In this document: in pieces, positions 14,501-26,500 of the stretch
How the letters are laid out: each line of letters starts with the position of its first letter
Numbering within the stretch: the stretch's first letter is position 1
Assembly: GCA_036785705.1 (NCBI GenBank)
Contig: JAWUZG010000016.1
Location: forward strand, 1,922,001 to 1,986,000
Direction: 5' to 3'
Source of the DNA: Acanthornis magna
Taxonomy: Eukaryota; Chordata; Aves; Passeriformes; Acanthizidae
DNA: 64,000 nt
Position numbers and translations under genes: made by a program
Notes under the pieces: generated by a model
What the model was told of the DNA's origin: nothing
Database searches by the model: none
Seen by the model: only the letters and a program-made list of their open reading frames with translations

Positions 14501-17500
14501 TTCCTTACTGCCTACCGGATATTTAGTAAGTATTTAAGTATGGGTCCTGGCTAGAGGGAGAAATGCAGCTTCTGAGATGGTCTTCACAGGCAAACAGACC
14601 TCAGGAATCACGAATTGCCCAGCCATCAGCAGTGCCCCCAGCAGGTTGTCTCGGCCATCATTCTGCAGCTCATAAATGGGCACCTGAAGAGCAGAGATTG
14701 GAATTACACCCTGGCCCTTATGTAAAGCCTACACAGCAGAAAAAATTAGTCCAACTTATGCAATACAAATACATGAATAATTTACGTAACAATGATTTAT
14801 GACAAAAAGGAGCTTTCCTTCTTCACCCAAACTATTGTAGACTGAAGCAGATGGTATAATTTCTCTCTCTGCTTAACAGAATTTTATAATTTAAGTGTTT
14901 AAATAGTAATATAGAGATTTTTCTAATGTGATTGAGAATATTAACACTGGTTCAGGAAAAATTTAAAAACTGGCAAGTAGGCATAGTTAGAAGTGACTGG
15001 GCATAGAAGAAGTGATGATACAGAGAAAAAGCAACACCCCCAGATCATACAGAACTGTCACTATGGGCTTCACAACAGCTTACTTGCACCATCTTTCCTC
15101 ATAGCATAGTCAAACTGAGCCAGCAGGTCACTACTGACAGAAAAGGGCAAGATTAAAAACAGAAATTTGGTCTGCTGAGTGATGATTTCCATGCCTTTTC
15201 AGACTGCCTCTTCATTAACAGAGTGCTACTTTCAGCAATTATAAAAAGAAAAATCACATACTCCCTTGCTGGATCATATGTCAGGTAGATCTCCAAGCAA
15301 TAAAACTGAAAAGAAGGCAAAACCTTGACTCTGATGTATCACGACTAGATTGCCCCACACCAAGACAGAAAGTGGGAGCCTACTCCTTCCTAGACTTTTG
15401 TATTTTGACTTCAAATAGACCACATGTGAAAGGGAAGTTATGAGATTGGGGAGGGGAATTTTACAATGCGATGTTTCATCTTTCCTTTGTGATTAGAGCT
15501 GTATTTTACACTCAAGCATGCTATTCTAGTAAGACAACCCCTCCCCCTCAGACAATATGCAAAGGGCTGATCTCCAGCTAAGAGAATGAAAATTAATAAG
15601 TGTTGCCTTTACAGGAAAGGAAACAGACCATATTAGATGCTTTGTGGAACAGAAATGATCAAATATGCATATAATGCTTTAAGTTTATTTAAAAAATTAT
15701 CAAGAATGAAACAATGAGTAACATAAGTTGAGATAATAACTGATGAAGTAAAAAGTACTAAGCTTCAGGGCTTTTAAAGAAAAGAAGACAGCTAACAACC
15801 AGTGGCCACCTGAGGCTGGAAAAATGCTTCTCCTGTAAACCAATTAATGCACAATGGCCAATGACAGGCTCTTATGTCTTTCTCTGAAGCATCTGGCCTC
15901 AGCCATAATGAACCCCTGGTCTGATTTCATACAGAGTTGTAAAGTCATTAATGATAAAATTATGGGGCAGCTCCTCAGCCGCTGAGCCCCTCATTTCTCA
16001 CTCATTTTTATCAGCATTTTGACCATTCACCCTGGTCAGGGGCCTGCCCTGCACTGCTGAGCTGTACAGTGATAATCAGGATACAACCAAGTTCTGCATA
16101 TAAAAGCAAAAAATGAGGATTCCTGCTTCAACTTCAATTCCATTACCTGAGATCCTGTCAGAACAACAGTCTTGCCCAGGTTCTCACACATGAAGGACAA
16201 GGCTGAAGCTGTGTACGCCATAGTATCAGTACCGTGCAGGATCACAAAACCATCGTACTTCTCGTAGTGCTCCTGGAGGGGGAGAGACAGTTTTCACTCT
16301 GTTAAAGCAATGCCCTGGCCCCAGCAGGTGAGGTACACAGTGCATGACTTTCACTGATGCAGGCAACAGCACAATGCTTTATAGAGTACTGCACACAAAA
16401 TTTCTCCCTAAAGTTATCCTGTTTCTCATTTAAGTACAATTAAGGGTTAATCGGACACTAAGCACTAGAGCCAGTAATTCTAATTATGGAACAGTCAAAG
16501 AGATTCTTCTATGTATACATATTAATGCAGCATTTTTAAACCAGAAGACTGCTAATTAAGAAAAGCTTAGCAATGGCTTTAAACAGGAATGTTAACATAT
16601 GCAAATTAGTCGTATAGTCTGATTTCTTGTTGCTGCTTTTACTTCAGGGATTACACCATTTACAGGAACAGATTAGGCAAACCAGGGTTATCACAATATA
16701 GGGGAAAAAACAGTCCATTTAATCCGTGTGGCAGGCAGGCAAACTACCAGTGTCAGAGTGCCCTCTTCTGATGGAAAGCCATCCTTTCCAGGATGTTTCC
16801 AGCAGAAACATGAACAAGAGGCTTCTTGTTCACTAATGTACATTCACCTGCTGCTTTTTGAGAAGGCTCTTACACTATCAGGCACGTGCAATATCAAAAT
16901 TAATTTTATAATAATTTTAATCTACATACAATTCCACACAGGAGGTGGTTTGTTTTGTTTTTTTTTAATGCAAAGCTGTGAATCACACTGCTCATCCTGT
17001 TAGAATAAAGTCATCTGCTGGCTTTTGGAAGAGAAAGGAATTGGTTGAGCTACTTTAAGAATGATCGACATAGCAAACACTGTAGGGAGAGACACCAATG
17101 TAATTTGGTAACATGGAAAGGATTACATAGAACTCTAAGCAGATACGTGAAGTGCCAGCATGGGGAGGAAAAAGGAGGTTTAAACAAGATTTATTTTCAA
17201 TTACACTCCTTATGTTACACTAGGTACACACACTTGTCACCTCCTGATAATAAGGTCACCTACAAGCTCATATGTACGTTCCTATAAATCCTTTTGCTAT
17301 TTCTTCACTGATATTCATGTCTACCTGTTGCTACCTACTGGAAGTTTCAGGGGATTTCTGCTTATCTCTAACAACTGAGCCAACACAACAACTGCCAGTG
17401 TTGCAAGATCTTTCTGCAGGCCAAACTACAACGTGATGCAAAAACCATGCTGGAGCCACTCACCAAGGCAGCAACAAGGGAAGGAGGTTTCCAAAAGCGC

Positions 17501-20500
17501 CAAGATCGCAGAAAGAGCCACCTGTCCTCTCTAAATCAGTACACTCACAAGTATTTTCAGCCTTATGAGCCTTAGATGCAGAAGAACATAATTTGGTTTA
17601 AGCTTCATAATGTAAAAGATCAGGTTTCTAATTTAGGAGATATCCCGTATCTTGGAATGTTTTAGTCTGAAAAATCATCAGCATGTTACAGTTGTGCCAG
17701 GCACGTGTCCAAGATGAACACAAAGTGGCAGTGTCTGTACAAAACCTGGAAAGTTGAAAAGGTTTCTTTCTTTACCTTCTCAGCACTCTTCATTTGGATT
17801 ATACAAACTGGACATATAGAGAACCTGCATCCTGTGTACAAGAAAAAAACACTTTTTTCTGTAATTAAAAGTAATATGCCAATAAGAAAAAAAGGTAAAT
17901 TCTCTCTTGTTCAGCATGGGATTGCTGCCTTCTGTTGGCCCTGGGCTTTGCCCAGCTGCGCCCCTGCTCCATCCTTGAGACTCTCCACGTACATACCAGC
18001 TCCATTTCTTCTTTGATAGGACAAGCAACCTCCCTAGTTCGGTGGTTTCGGGATTAGAGAGCCTAAAGGTGAAAGACTGTTACCTGAACCTTCAGCATCA
18101 TTCCCTGCCTTATTGAACTGTTTGTGCATTGCTACAGCGTGGTGGAAGAAGGGAATTTACACTACAAAGCCCACTATCACAGAGTGGAAGAGCAGTATCT
18201 TCCTAGCCCCATAGTAATTTATTTCTGTCAGCTCTGTATGAATTCCTGGTGTGAAGCATTTGAAGTGTTTTGCAGTTTTGCTTTTTTTAAAAGCACATAG
18301 CTAAGTTCAGACAAGGGACAGGAGCATAGAAATGCTGATTTTTTTTTATTCTAGAGAAGGATGTAATGAGTTTATCTATATATGCAGAAATATCTAAGGC
18401 TTTAAACATTTTCCACTGTGGGAAATCTAGCCATGGTAGCAATTTTTTCTACTGGTTGCAAAGCCAAAGCAAGTCAAGTCGATGTGTGTCCAGAGGAAGA
18501 AAGGCATAAAGACATTGAATTATTTTCTGTGTCAATAGCCAACTATTAAGCTATTTGAAAACTCAAATGATGTATAACTAAGCAACCCTCAGTTAAGTTA
18601 CCCACACCTAGGGATTTTATTCAACATTTTTGGACAGTGAATTCAATTTTAGGACACATCAACCGACCTATTGCATACCTTATTCAGTCATAGCTGCAAT
18701 TATTCTATTTATTGTATTGTATGGAATTATGGCATGGCTTATCCTTGGAAGAATGATATAACTTTAAGGAGCTTACAACATTTTCATATGAAAAAAAAAA
18801 TTCTGCAAACTTTGCCAGCACAGTAGATGTTACTTCGCAAGTAACTAATTAAGGTACTTAACATTTACATTTAAAGAAAAAAATAAACACATACAGTACT
18901 ACTGAACTGTTTTATCTTGCTAAGAATACTAGTTATACTGGTGGTTTTGTTTAAGTGAAAAATGAATTCTTATGCCACACCACTGTACCTTAAGTTTCTT
19001 TGCAATTTTGGCCCAATCATCTGGCGTCATGTTGGAGGAATCAAGCAGCGGTGTGAGCTCGATGATTGTGTAAAAAATTCTCTTGTTTTGCTTAGATACA
19101 CTATGAAGAAAGATAATGGGGAAAAAAATTCTTAGTGTTAATATCATCTCATCACTTCTGTTTTTTTCTTTAAATCAGTAGTTTTCACATTTTTCTTCCC
19201 CATCCCCCAAATCTAGGTGAAAAATGTCTTAAATGAGGAAATTAAGTTCCAAGTTTAGAAGTTTGTGGTTTCAAGCATAAATACCTAAATTTAATTTAAT
19301 AATAAATACAACTTGTGAAGCAGAGAGGAGCTGTCAAAACTAAAGTCAGAAAAGAAGAACCCAGACTTAGACTGTTTGGAACTGAGTTCTAACAAAAGTC
19401 AATACAAAGCCTTAAATTTTAAAAATGCTTTGTAAGCTATTGAGAGGAATCCATAAACTCCCATTGTTTATAGGAGAGTCAAAAGAAGAGTTGCAACAAC
19501 TTTTCCATCCTTTAATAAATATAAATAAATACCCTGTAAATAGTTACTCTCTCCTGACACAAGGGGTATCTTAAGAGCCTTATGACTGGGGTTCATTTTT
19601 GTGGCTTTTAGAAGATTCAGGTTTTCTGACCTCAGATCTCAGAATAAAACTATCTTGGTTCTTCAAGTGAACTGCTGTCTTTGCTAGTAATAAGCTAACT
19701 TTGTAAAAGCTCAGTCCCACCCTATCAGACCTGTTGTCACTTCTTTATGGAAGTGTTCTTTGTGTACCAGCTGTCCCTTGTTATGTGGAGTTTAAGGATG
19801 TGTTAATAGCAAAGATCTTAAAATACTAGCATAGTTTGAAAACAGAGACCTCAGGACCATAAACAACTCACTGGTGATCAACTCCTGGCCACTGCAAAAG
19901 CACAGCCTTGACAGCTGGGGAAAGACTGCTCTAAGTGTAAGAAAAACAAACCTTAGCAACTATGACAGGGAAAAAACCCAACAAAAACCAAAAGTACCCG
20001 TGGGGCTGAGGAATGTGACATTTTCAAACACCATGCACTGTGGCCCAGCAGGTGGAGACCAAAGTTGTCTAGACAGTCAAACATCTATACACAATCCCAA
20101 ATTTGAAGGGGCCTTACCAAAGACAATGATGGCTATGAAATCACAGTGGGGATATCCTTGCTCCAAGCATGGTGTCTGCTTTCCCTGCCTCCAAGGACCC
20201 CGGCTCTCCCTTTCTCCACCCACCTCTCTCAAGAAATCTGGCTCTTCAAGACCTTTGCTTTGGCAGCCAAATGGACTACCCACAGAGCTTGTGCTTTACC
20301 CCACAAAACATGCTCATTTTTCCACATTAACTTTCTAACCTCCCGGAATAAAGTCAACTACATATAAATTCAGTTTAGCAGTTTAGATTTGGGATAATAA
20401 AAGAACCCTATTACTGACATTTTCTGCTACCTTTCTGAAGCTTGGAAGATGAAAGAATATCCATTATTTTCACCCATTCTTACCTTATTCTTACAGATGG

Positions 20501-23500
20501 AGTATATTTCTATTTCCAAATGTGGCAACCAATAAGCAGATAACAAAGAACTGCTAGGGCCAACTCTGCCCTTCCTACTTACTCTTCCAGGCAGAGCTAT
20601 CCAGAGCATGTTTAACAGGATCATCTTCAGATGGCCTGAATGATGGGAAGTTCCCTGTCAGCTGTAACTGTGATAGATACTTCAACATTTACACTGGAAG
20701 ACAGTCAAGGCTATGGAAAAAATCAGGATATTGCATGGATTTGAAAGTTTCTGAAATAAGGTGCTTAGAGCATGAAAAAGTTGATTACCTTCTCTCAGCA
20801 TTTGCAATAGTGTTTTGCTCCCATCTGCAATTCTAGTATATATTTATGGCAATACAAACTATGAAAAACCAGGAGTGAATTTCATAGAATCACGAAAGCT
20901 TTGGGTTGGAAGGGACCTTAAGGAACTTCTAGTTCCACCCCCCCTGCCATGGGCAGGGACACCCTACTCTTGACCAGGTTGCTTGGAGCTCCATCCAACC
21001 ACAAACACTTTCAGAGATGGGGCATCCACAGCTTCTCTGGACAACGTGTGCCAAGGCCTCACCACCCTCACAGTAAATTATTTCTTCCTAGTATCTAATC
21101 TAAACCTATCTCTTTCAGTCTGAAGCAATCCCCACCTGTTCTGTCACTACAGAACCTTGCAAAAAGTCCCTCTCCATCTTTTTTGTAGGCTCCTTTCAGG
21201 TACTGGAAGACTGCAATTACATCACCCCAAAGCCCTCTCTTTTCCAGGCTGAACAATCCTAATTCTCTCGGCCTTTCCTCACAGCAGAGGTGCTTCATCC
21301 CTCTGATCACTTTGGTGTCCCTCCTCTGGACTGTCTCCAACAGCTCCATGTCCTTCCTGTGCTGAGAAGCCCAGAGCTGCTGCAGTGTTCCAGGTGGGGT
21401 CTCACCAGAGTGGGGCAGAGGGGCAGGATCCCCTCCCTGCCCTGCTGCCCACACTGCTCTGGATGCAGCCCAGGGCACGGGTGGTTTCTGGGCTGCCAGA
21501 GCACATTGCTGGCTCATGTTCAGCCTCTCACCCAGCAGCACCCCCAAGTCCCTCTGGGCAGGGCTGCTCTCATCTGTTCATCCTCAGCCTGGATTGATGC
21601 CAGGGTTATCCTGACCCAGGTGCAGCACCAGCACTTGGTCCTGTTAAACCTCATGAGATTCACATGGGCCCAGTTCTCGAGCTTGTCCAGGTCCCTCTGG
21701 ATGGCATCTTGTCCTTCAGGTGTGTCAACAGCACCACTCAGCTTGGTGTCATCTGCAGATCTGCTGAGGCTGCACTCCATCCCTTTGTCTATGCCATGAA
21801 TGAAGATATTAAACAACACTGGTCCCAATATGGACCCCAGAGAGATATCACTTGTCACTGATGTCCACTGGGACTCTGAGCCATTGACCACTACCCTCTG
21901 GCTGTAACCATCCAATCAATTCCTCATCCACTTGAACAGTCCACCCACCAAATCCATCCCTCTCCAGTTTAGAGAGAAGGATGTTGTAGGGGATCACATC
22001 AAAGGTTTTACAGAAGCCCAGGTAAAGCTGCACTAGCTGTCCCAAATCACGTTCCTGTCATCCATGTGCCTTAGCAGAGCTTCTAGAAGGCCCTGTTTCA
22101 TGACCTTCCCTGGTGAAGCGGTACAAAAATTTACTATTTAAGGTATTCACCATTTAAGGTATTCACCATTTAAGGTAGCACCATTTAAGGTAATCCCATT
22201 TAAGGCTGGACCGGCACCATTTAAGGTAATCCCATTTAAGGCTGCGCACCGCAATCGACGAGGAGAATAAGCAATACAGGATCAATGTGATCAATACAAG
22301 CTTTATTCTACTATTTCTCTAGGTTCTCAGACTTAAGTACATTTTCCAGTAGCTAGCAGGTTTTACATGTCATTATGTCATTGGTTAGTAAGACTACTTG
22401 CCACACTATTATTGGTTAGTTGCATACAGCTACATCATCTTGTCCCCTCCCAGCTCTTGGTCCCTTAATCTGATGTTCTACATTCTTTTGACCACAATTT
22501 CTCTTTCATAAAATTCAGTCCTTGCAGCCTACCCTCAAGGTTTTGCTCACACAATGCCTAGCCTGTATTCTGTGGTAGATGCTGCAAAAGCAGAGACTCT
22601 AGCATCTCATGGTCCTGCTCTTCAAGCCATTTTTCAACACCCTGGCACAGAGGGGAGGCTGACAGGTCCCACGATCTTAATTTCTATCCTTTTTAAAGAT
22701 GGGTACAGTATTTCCCTTTTTTGAGTCACCTGAAACTTCTACTAAAACCTACAGACCTGCTCCCCCTGTGAAGCCTGTAAGACTGTTGCATACAGCAGAG
22801 AGAGTATTTAAACAACGTGTTTAAACTGACATACTGTACCTAAGAAGTCAGACTTCACAAGAAAAACTGCCTTGCTGGATATCACATTTACACATGCTAA
22901 GAGTAACTTTGGAAGTCAGCTGAAAATCTGTGACAAGAAAGCTCCCCTGAAAATGTGCTGTATAAATATGACATCCTGATACCAGAAACCAGCCTTGTCT
23001 TCAGCTTCTGATGTCTCTCTCCAAAAAGAGATCATGTCATTCCTCTTATATTGACGTTACACACAGATATACAAAGTTCACAAAATTTTCTCCCCTCAGG
23101 AACTCACAATATTTCTCAACCACCTAGTTAAAATATCACTTGGCTAGCACAAAAGACATGATGGCAAATTGCCATAACTAACCTCCAGAAACAGCACTCA
23201 GCAGTGCCAGAAAAACAAGACAAGATTAGTTTTTAAACCTCCGGTTTTTTTATGTGAATGGTTGTTTTAAGCTTTTCTGATTTCCATGGAAAAGATGTGC
23301 CAGGAGAAGTATATTTAGGACTCATATGGGTATATTAGTGTAGTTTTTGTTATGTTTCTAATCCCTTAAGTATTTAAAAGTTATTCAAGCACAGCATCAT
23401 AATAGAGCTCCATTTTTCTTAGTGTAAGCATCATATTTAACAAAAACTGTATATTCATATAAATACTACTGCACCAGGGTCCATTAGTTTTTCCTTTACT

Positions 23501-26500
23501 CCTTTTGCTGCTATCTGCCTTTTAAGTGGTTACTTTTAAAAGCTTTATATAGAGACCTCAATACAAAGTATAAAAAAAATTAATAAACCTTATATTTTCT
23601 TTGAATATCCTGGTTTTCTCCCTAAAGATTACCAAATATCTATTTTTACTCTTATAGCAAACCAGATATGGTCCCATTTATTTTTGAATGACTGTCTAAA
23701 ACCATCCTTTGTGCAAAGTTATCACGTTTACAGGGGTACAGTCATTCATCACAGCTGGGGAATATTTCAAATTAGCATACTGCCCTCTAAATAAAACCTA
23801 TAAGCTTATTAATCATTGCCCAACAGTTAAGAAGCAATGCAGATTAATTATAAGCTCATCGCTTATTATCATAATGTTGCATAAATTTGGGAAAAACAAT
23901 CAGCTTTTAGGGCTTTTAAAAACAGAAGGCCTGCAGAATTAAAGCACGAGGCCTATTCACAGATGCATTAATTACACGCTACTTTTTCAGACATATGCTG
24001 AAGATAATTCACATGGAGCTATATATACAGTTTTCTTAGTTTCTGTAGAATACTTGTATGTTTGCACAGCAGCAAACTAACATACGAAACAAAGAAAAAA
24101 TCCAGGAATTGACTGCCCAGAATGGTTACTTGTTGCCTAATTACAAAGTTATTTCTCAGGCAGTTCTAAGGCACTTCATTGCAAATATATCCAAACACGT
24201 ATTTTCTGTCATGTCAAACAGGATGGACTTTTTTCTTTTAAACCAATACAAGCATTCTTGCTAATCTCATTATGGATTCTTCATGTCAAATGTCTAGAGA
24301 TGCAATTACCTGAAAAATAACACGATACTCCCTAACCCTTCCTCTCCCCAAGGAAGTTGTACTTACGGCAGCACCAACGTGTTCTCTGGAAATTCATGGG
24401 AGTTGTTCAGCTTTGTTTCCCGGGCATATGCCTCATCATGCAGCATCGGCATCGTTTTCAAGCTGTTTACTAATTTATTGGCCTCAGGAGCAAGACCTTA
24501 AAAACAAAGAATAAAGGAAGTAAATAAAGGAGCAGGGATGGAAGGAAGTGAGTGGCACAGTAAGGAGGGAAGAAGTCAAGTTACACAGCAGTTTACCCAT
24601 CCTTCAGAATTAAACAGTCTATTGCCAATTTAAAACCATGAAAAATTAGCATAACTAATAAATATTCATGCAGTCATTCTTTTCCTGACTTGACATAAAT
24701 AAACCTTTTATTTAAGAGAAAGAATGTTTTGAATCTCTTCTACATTAAACATTTATGCTCTACGTATTTGTCATTGTTGTTTGTCTGCAAATACTGATCA
24801 GAAGCAGGAACAGGAAGCCAATTTTTGCAACGGTAGCAGAAAGGACCATTATCTTTCACATTTGCCATAGCTGTTACTACTTAGTGGTAGAAGACTTAAA
24901 AAGCACCCAGCATTGTTTTGTACTATCAAGTTGTGATACATTCTAGATACTTTCCACTAGCAGGTTTAGGATTGAACACCTGAACTGACAAAAGGTAAAA
25001 AAGTGCATAAATTGCTGAACAGAAAAAGTTGAAAGTGTGGGTGCATCTCAAACTCTGCTCTCTCTTTCCTTGCCCATGATGGCGTCTATCTGGGGCAGGG
25101 ACCCTAAAACAGCTGCTGTTTAAATTAGCCTAAGAACACATTTAGTGTTTGGTGGACCTGCGTGCGTCCTGGTTGCAAGCAGGTATTTCAAAGGGAATCT
25201 GCATGCTGTTCTCTGTGAGCCAGAAAGGCCCCTCATGTTTTCATGTACAATCCTCAGCATCACAGAACTGAGTTCACCTGTGAACCTAATCTGCAACTCA
25301 TCTCCCAACACTCTGTTTCAGGAATGACAGCATCCAGAATCAGAAGCCACACTGTTTTTTTTAAGTCTTGACTTCTTGAGATGGTTTTCTTTCAAGGAAT
25401 GTCCATGAGAGGAACTTCCCTCTGGACTTCAAGATTCTACAGTCAAGTGCAGTTTAATCTCAGTGTTTTGTATAACCTGTTCACATGGTGGACAAACTAT
25501 TAAACCTCATTATTCTACTTCTGTTAGTTCTAGTTATTTCTAATCTGAGGCCAGTGATTTCTCTCCTACTTCATAGTTCTATTTAAACTTGATTCTCATC
25601 CAAGTTAGCATCTGTAATTTTTTTGTTCAAACAGCAAAGTTTGTTTTAAATATGCAAAACACAGAGAATATTTTCAATAGTATTTCTTTTTCATTTTATT
25701 TTCCAAGCTGATGGAAAAATCCTTAAGAACTCCCTAATCTCCCTCCTGGCTTGCTTTAAATGAAGAAGCAGGCCTCTTCATAGCCAACTTCCTCACAGGA
25801 CAGCAACAGCATTTGAGTGGATTTGTTTGGATTACTGCCAGAATACTTCGTTTTACAAAATACACTTAAAACACTTTCAAGCCTTGGATGCTTCATTCAT
25901 TCAGCTATAATCCCTGCTCTTCCTGTTAAAGATGTTCCTAGCTTAGTCACAAACGGCCACTTCTGCTGCACTCGGGCATTGAGTCATTTTGGCTCGGAAA
26001 TGCAGCCCAGTTTCAAGAGTTTCCTGGGTGTTTTCTGATTATTCTTCTGTTTGTCCAGTGTTCATCTTGCTCTGAATATTGACAATGGATTAGACTGTTT
26101 ATTTTTTGTATTTGCCACAGGAACTGGAAAGCTGATGTACGTTAATATTCTTTAATCCCTTCTCTATAAACAGCAGTTCCTCATCTCTTAATCATAAATC
26201 TGTCAGGATTTTTCCGTAATTGCTTGCACTGAATGTAAACCTTTTTTCAAGGCATTCTGCAGATGTATCCAAGATGACCCACTTACAACCTCCACAGGTC
26301 TAGCAGTGATTTCTGCTTTACAGCTTCAAGGAGCAAACACGGGGGAACTCAAGTGCAACAGTTTTAAGAACACTTCTACTTTATTATGCATGGAAAACAG
26401 CTTCTGTGAGCCAAGCTTATTGACCAAGCATTTGAAGCAACTTCACCCCTGCAGAGAAGAGGCAGGCTGTGTGACTTGTCCAAATAGCCCTCATCAGCTT

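Larger units (their letters stand above)
22114..22639 (-). mobile_element. Solo LTR of an endogenous retrovirus, inserted in CR1
   Basis: 526 bp starting TG (minus strand, 22639) and ending CA (22114), flanked by identical 6-bp copies of CCAGGG (minus strand). Those copies lie at 22640-22645 and 22108-22113, and the interrupted CR1 sequence resumes across them. Minus-strand promoter elements in order: two ACTAACCAAT CCAAT boxes (22411-22420 and 22380-22389), a TATA-like TACTTAAG near 22335, and an AATAAA polyadenylation signal (22302-22307). Downstream comes a long U5-like part with a TTAAATGG tandem array. No gag, pol or env is attached, so it is a solo LTR left by recombination. A 6-bp duplication fits the alpha/beta (ERVK-type) integrase class. 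Family name unknown. Confidence 0.88.
19101..24366. other. ASPG intron 2, carrying the CR1/LTR nest
   Basis: Intron between exons 2 and 3. The segment 20881-22745 is a CR1 element interrupted by a solo LTR (see separate entries). The flanks 19101-20880 and 22746-24366 hold no recognisable gene. An open frame of 154 codons at 19874-20338 on the plus strand has no supporting motif or start context. Confidence 0.75.

Noticed and set aside
19874..20338. 154-codon plus-strand frame in ASPG intron 2
   Set aside because: Not flanked by in-phase splice sites and resembles no family; taken as chance.
21290..21799. 169-codon plus-strand frame
   Set aside because: It is the antisense of the CR1 reverse transcriptase region; the real coding sense is on the minus strand.
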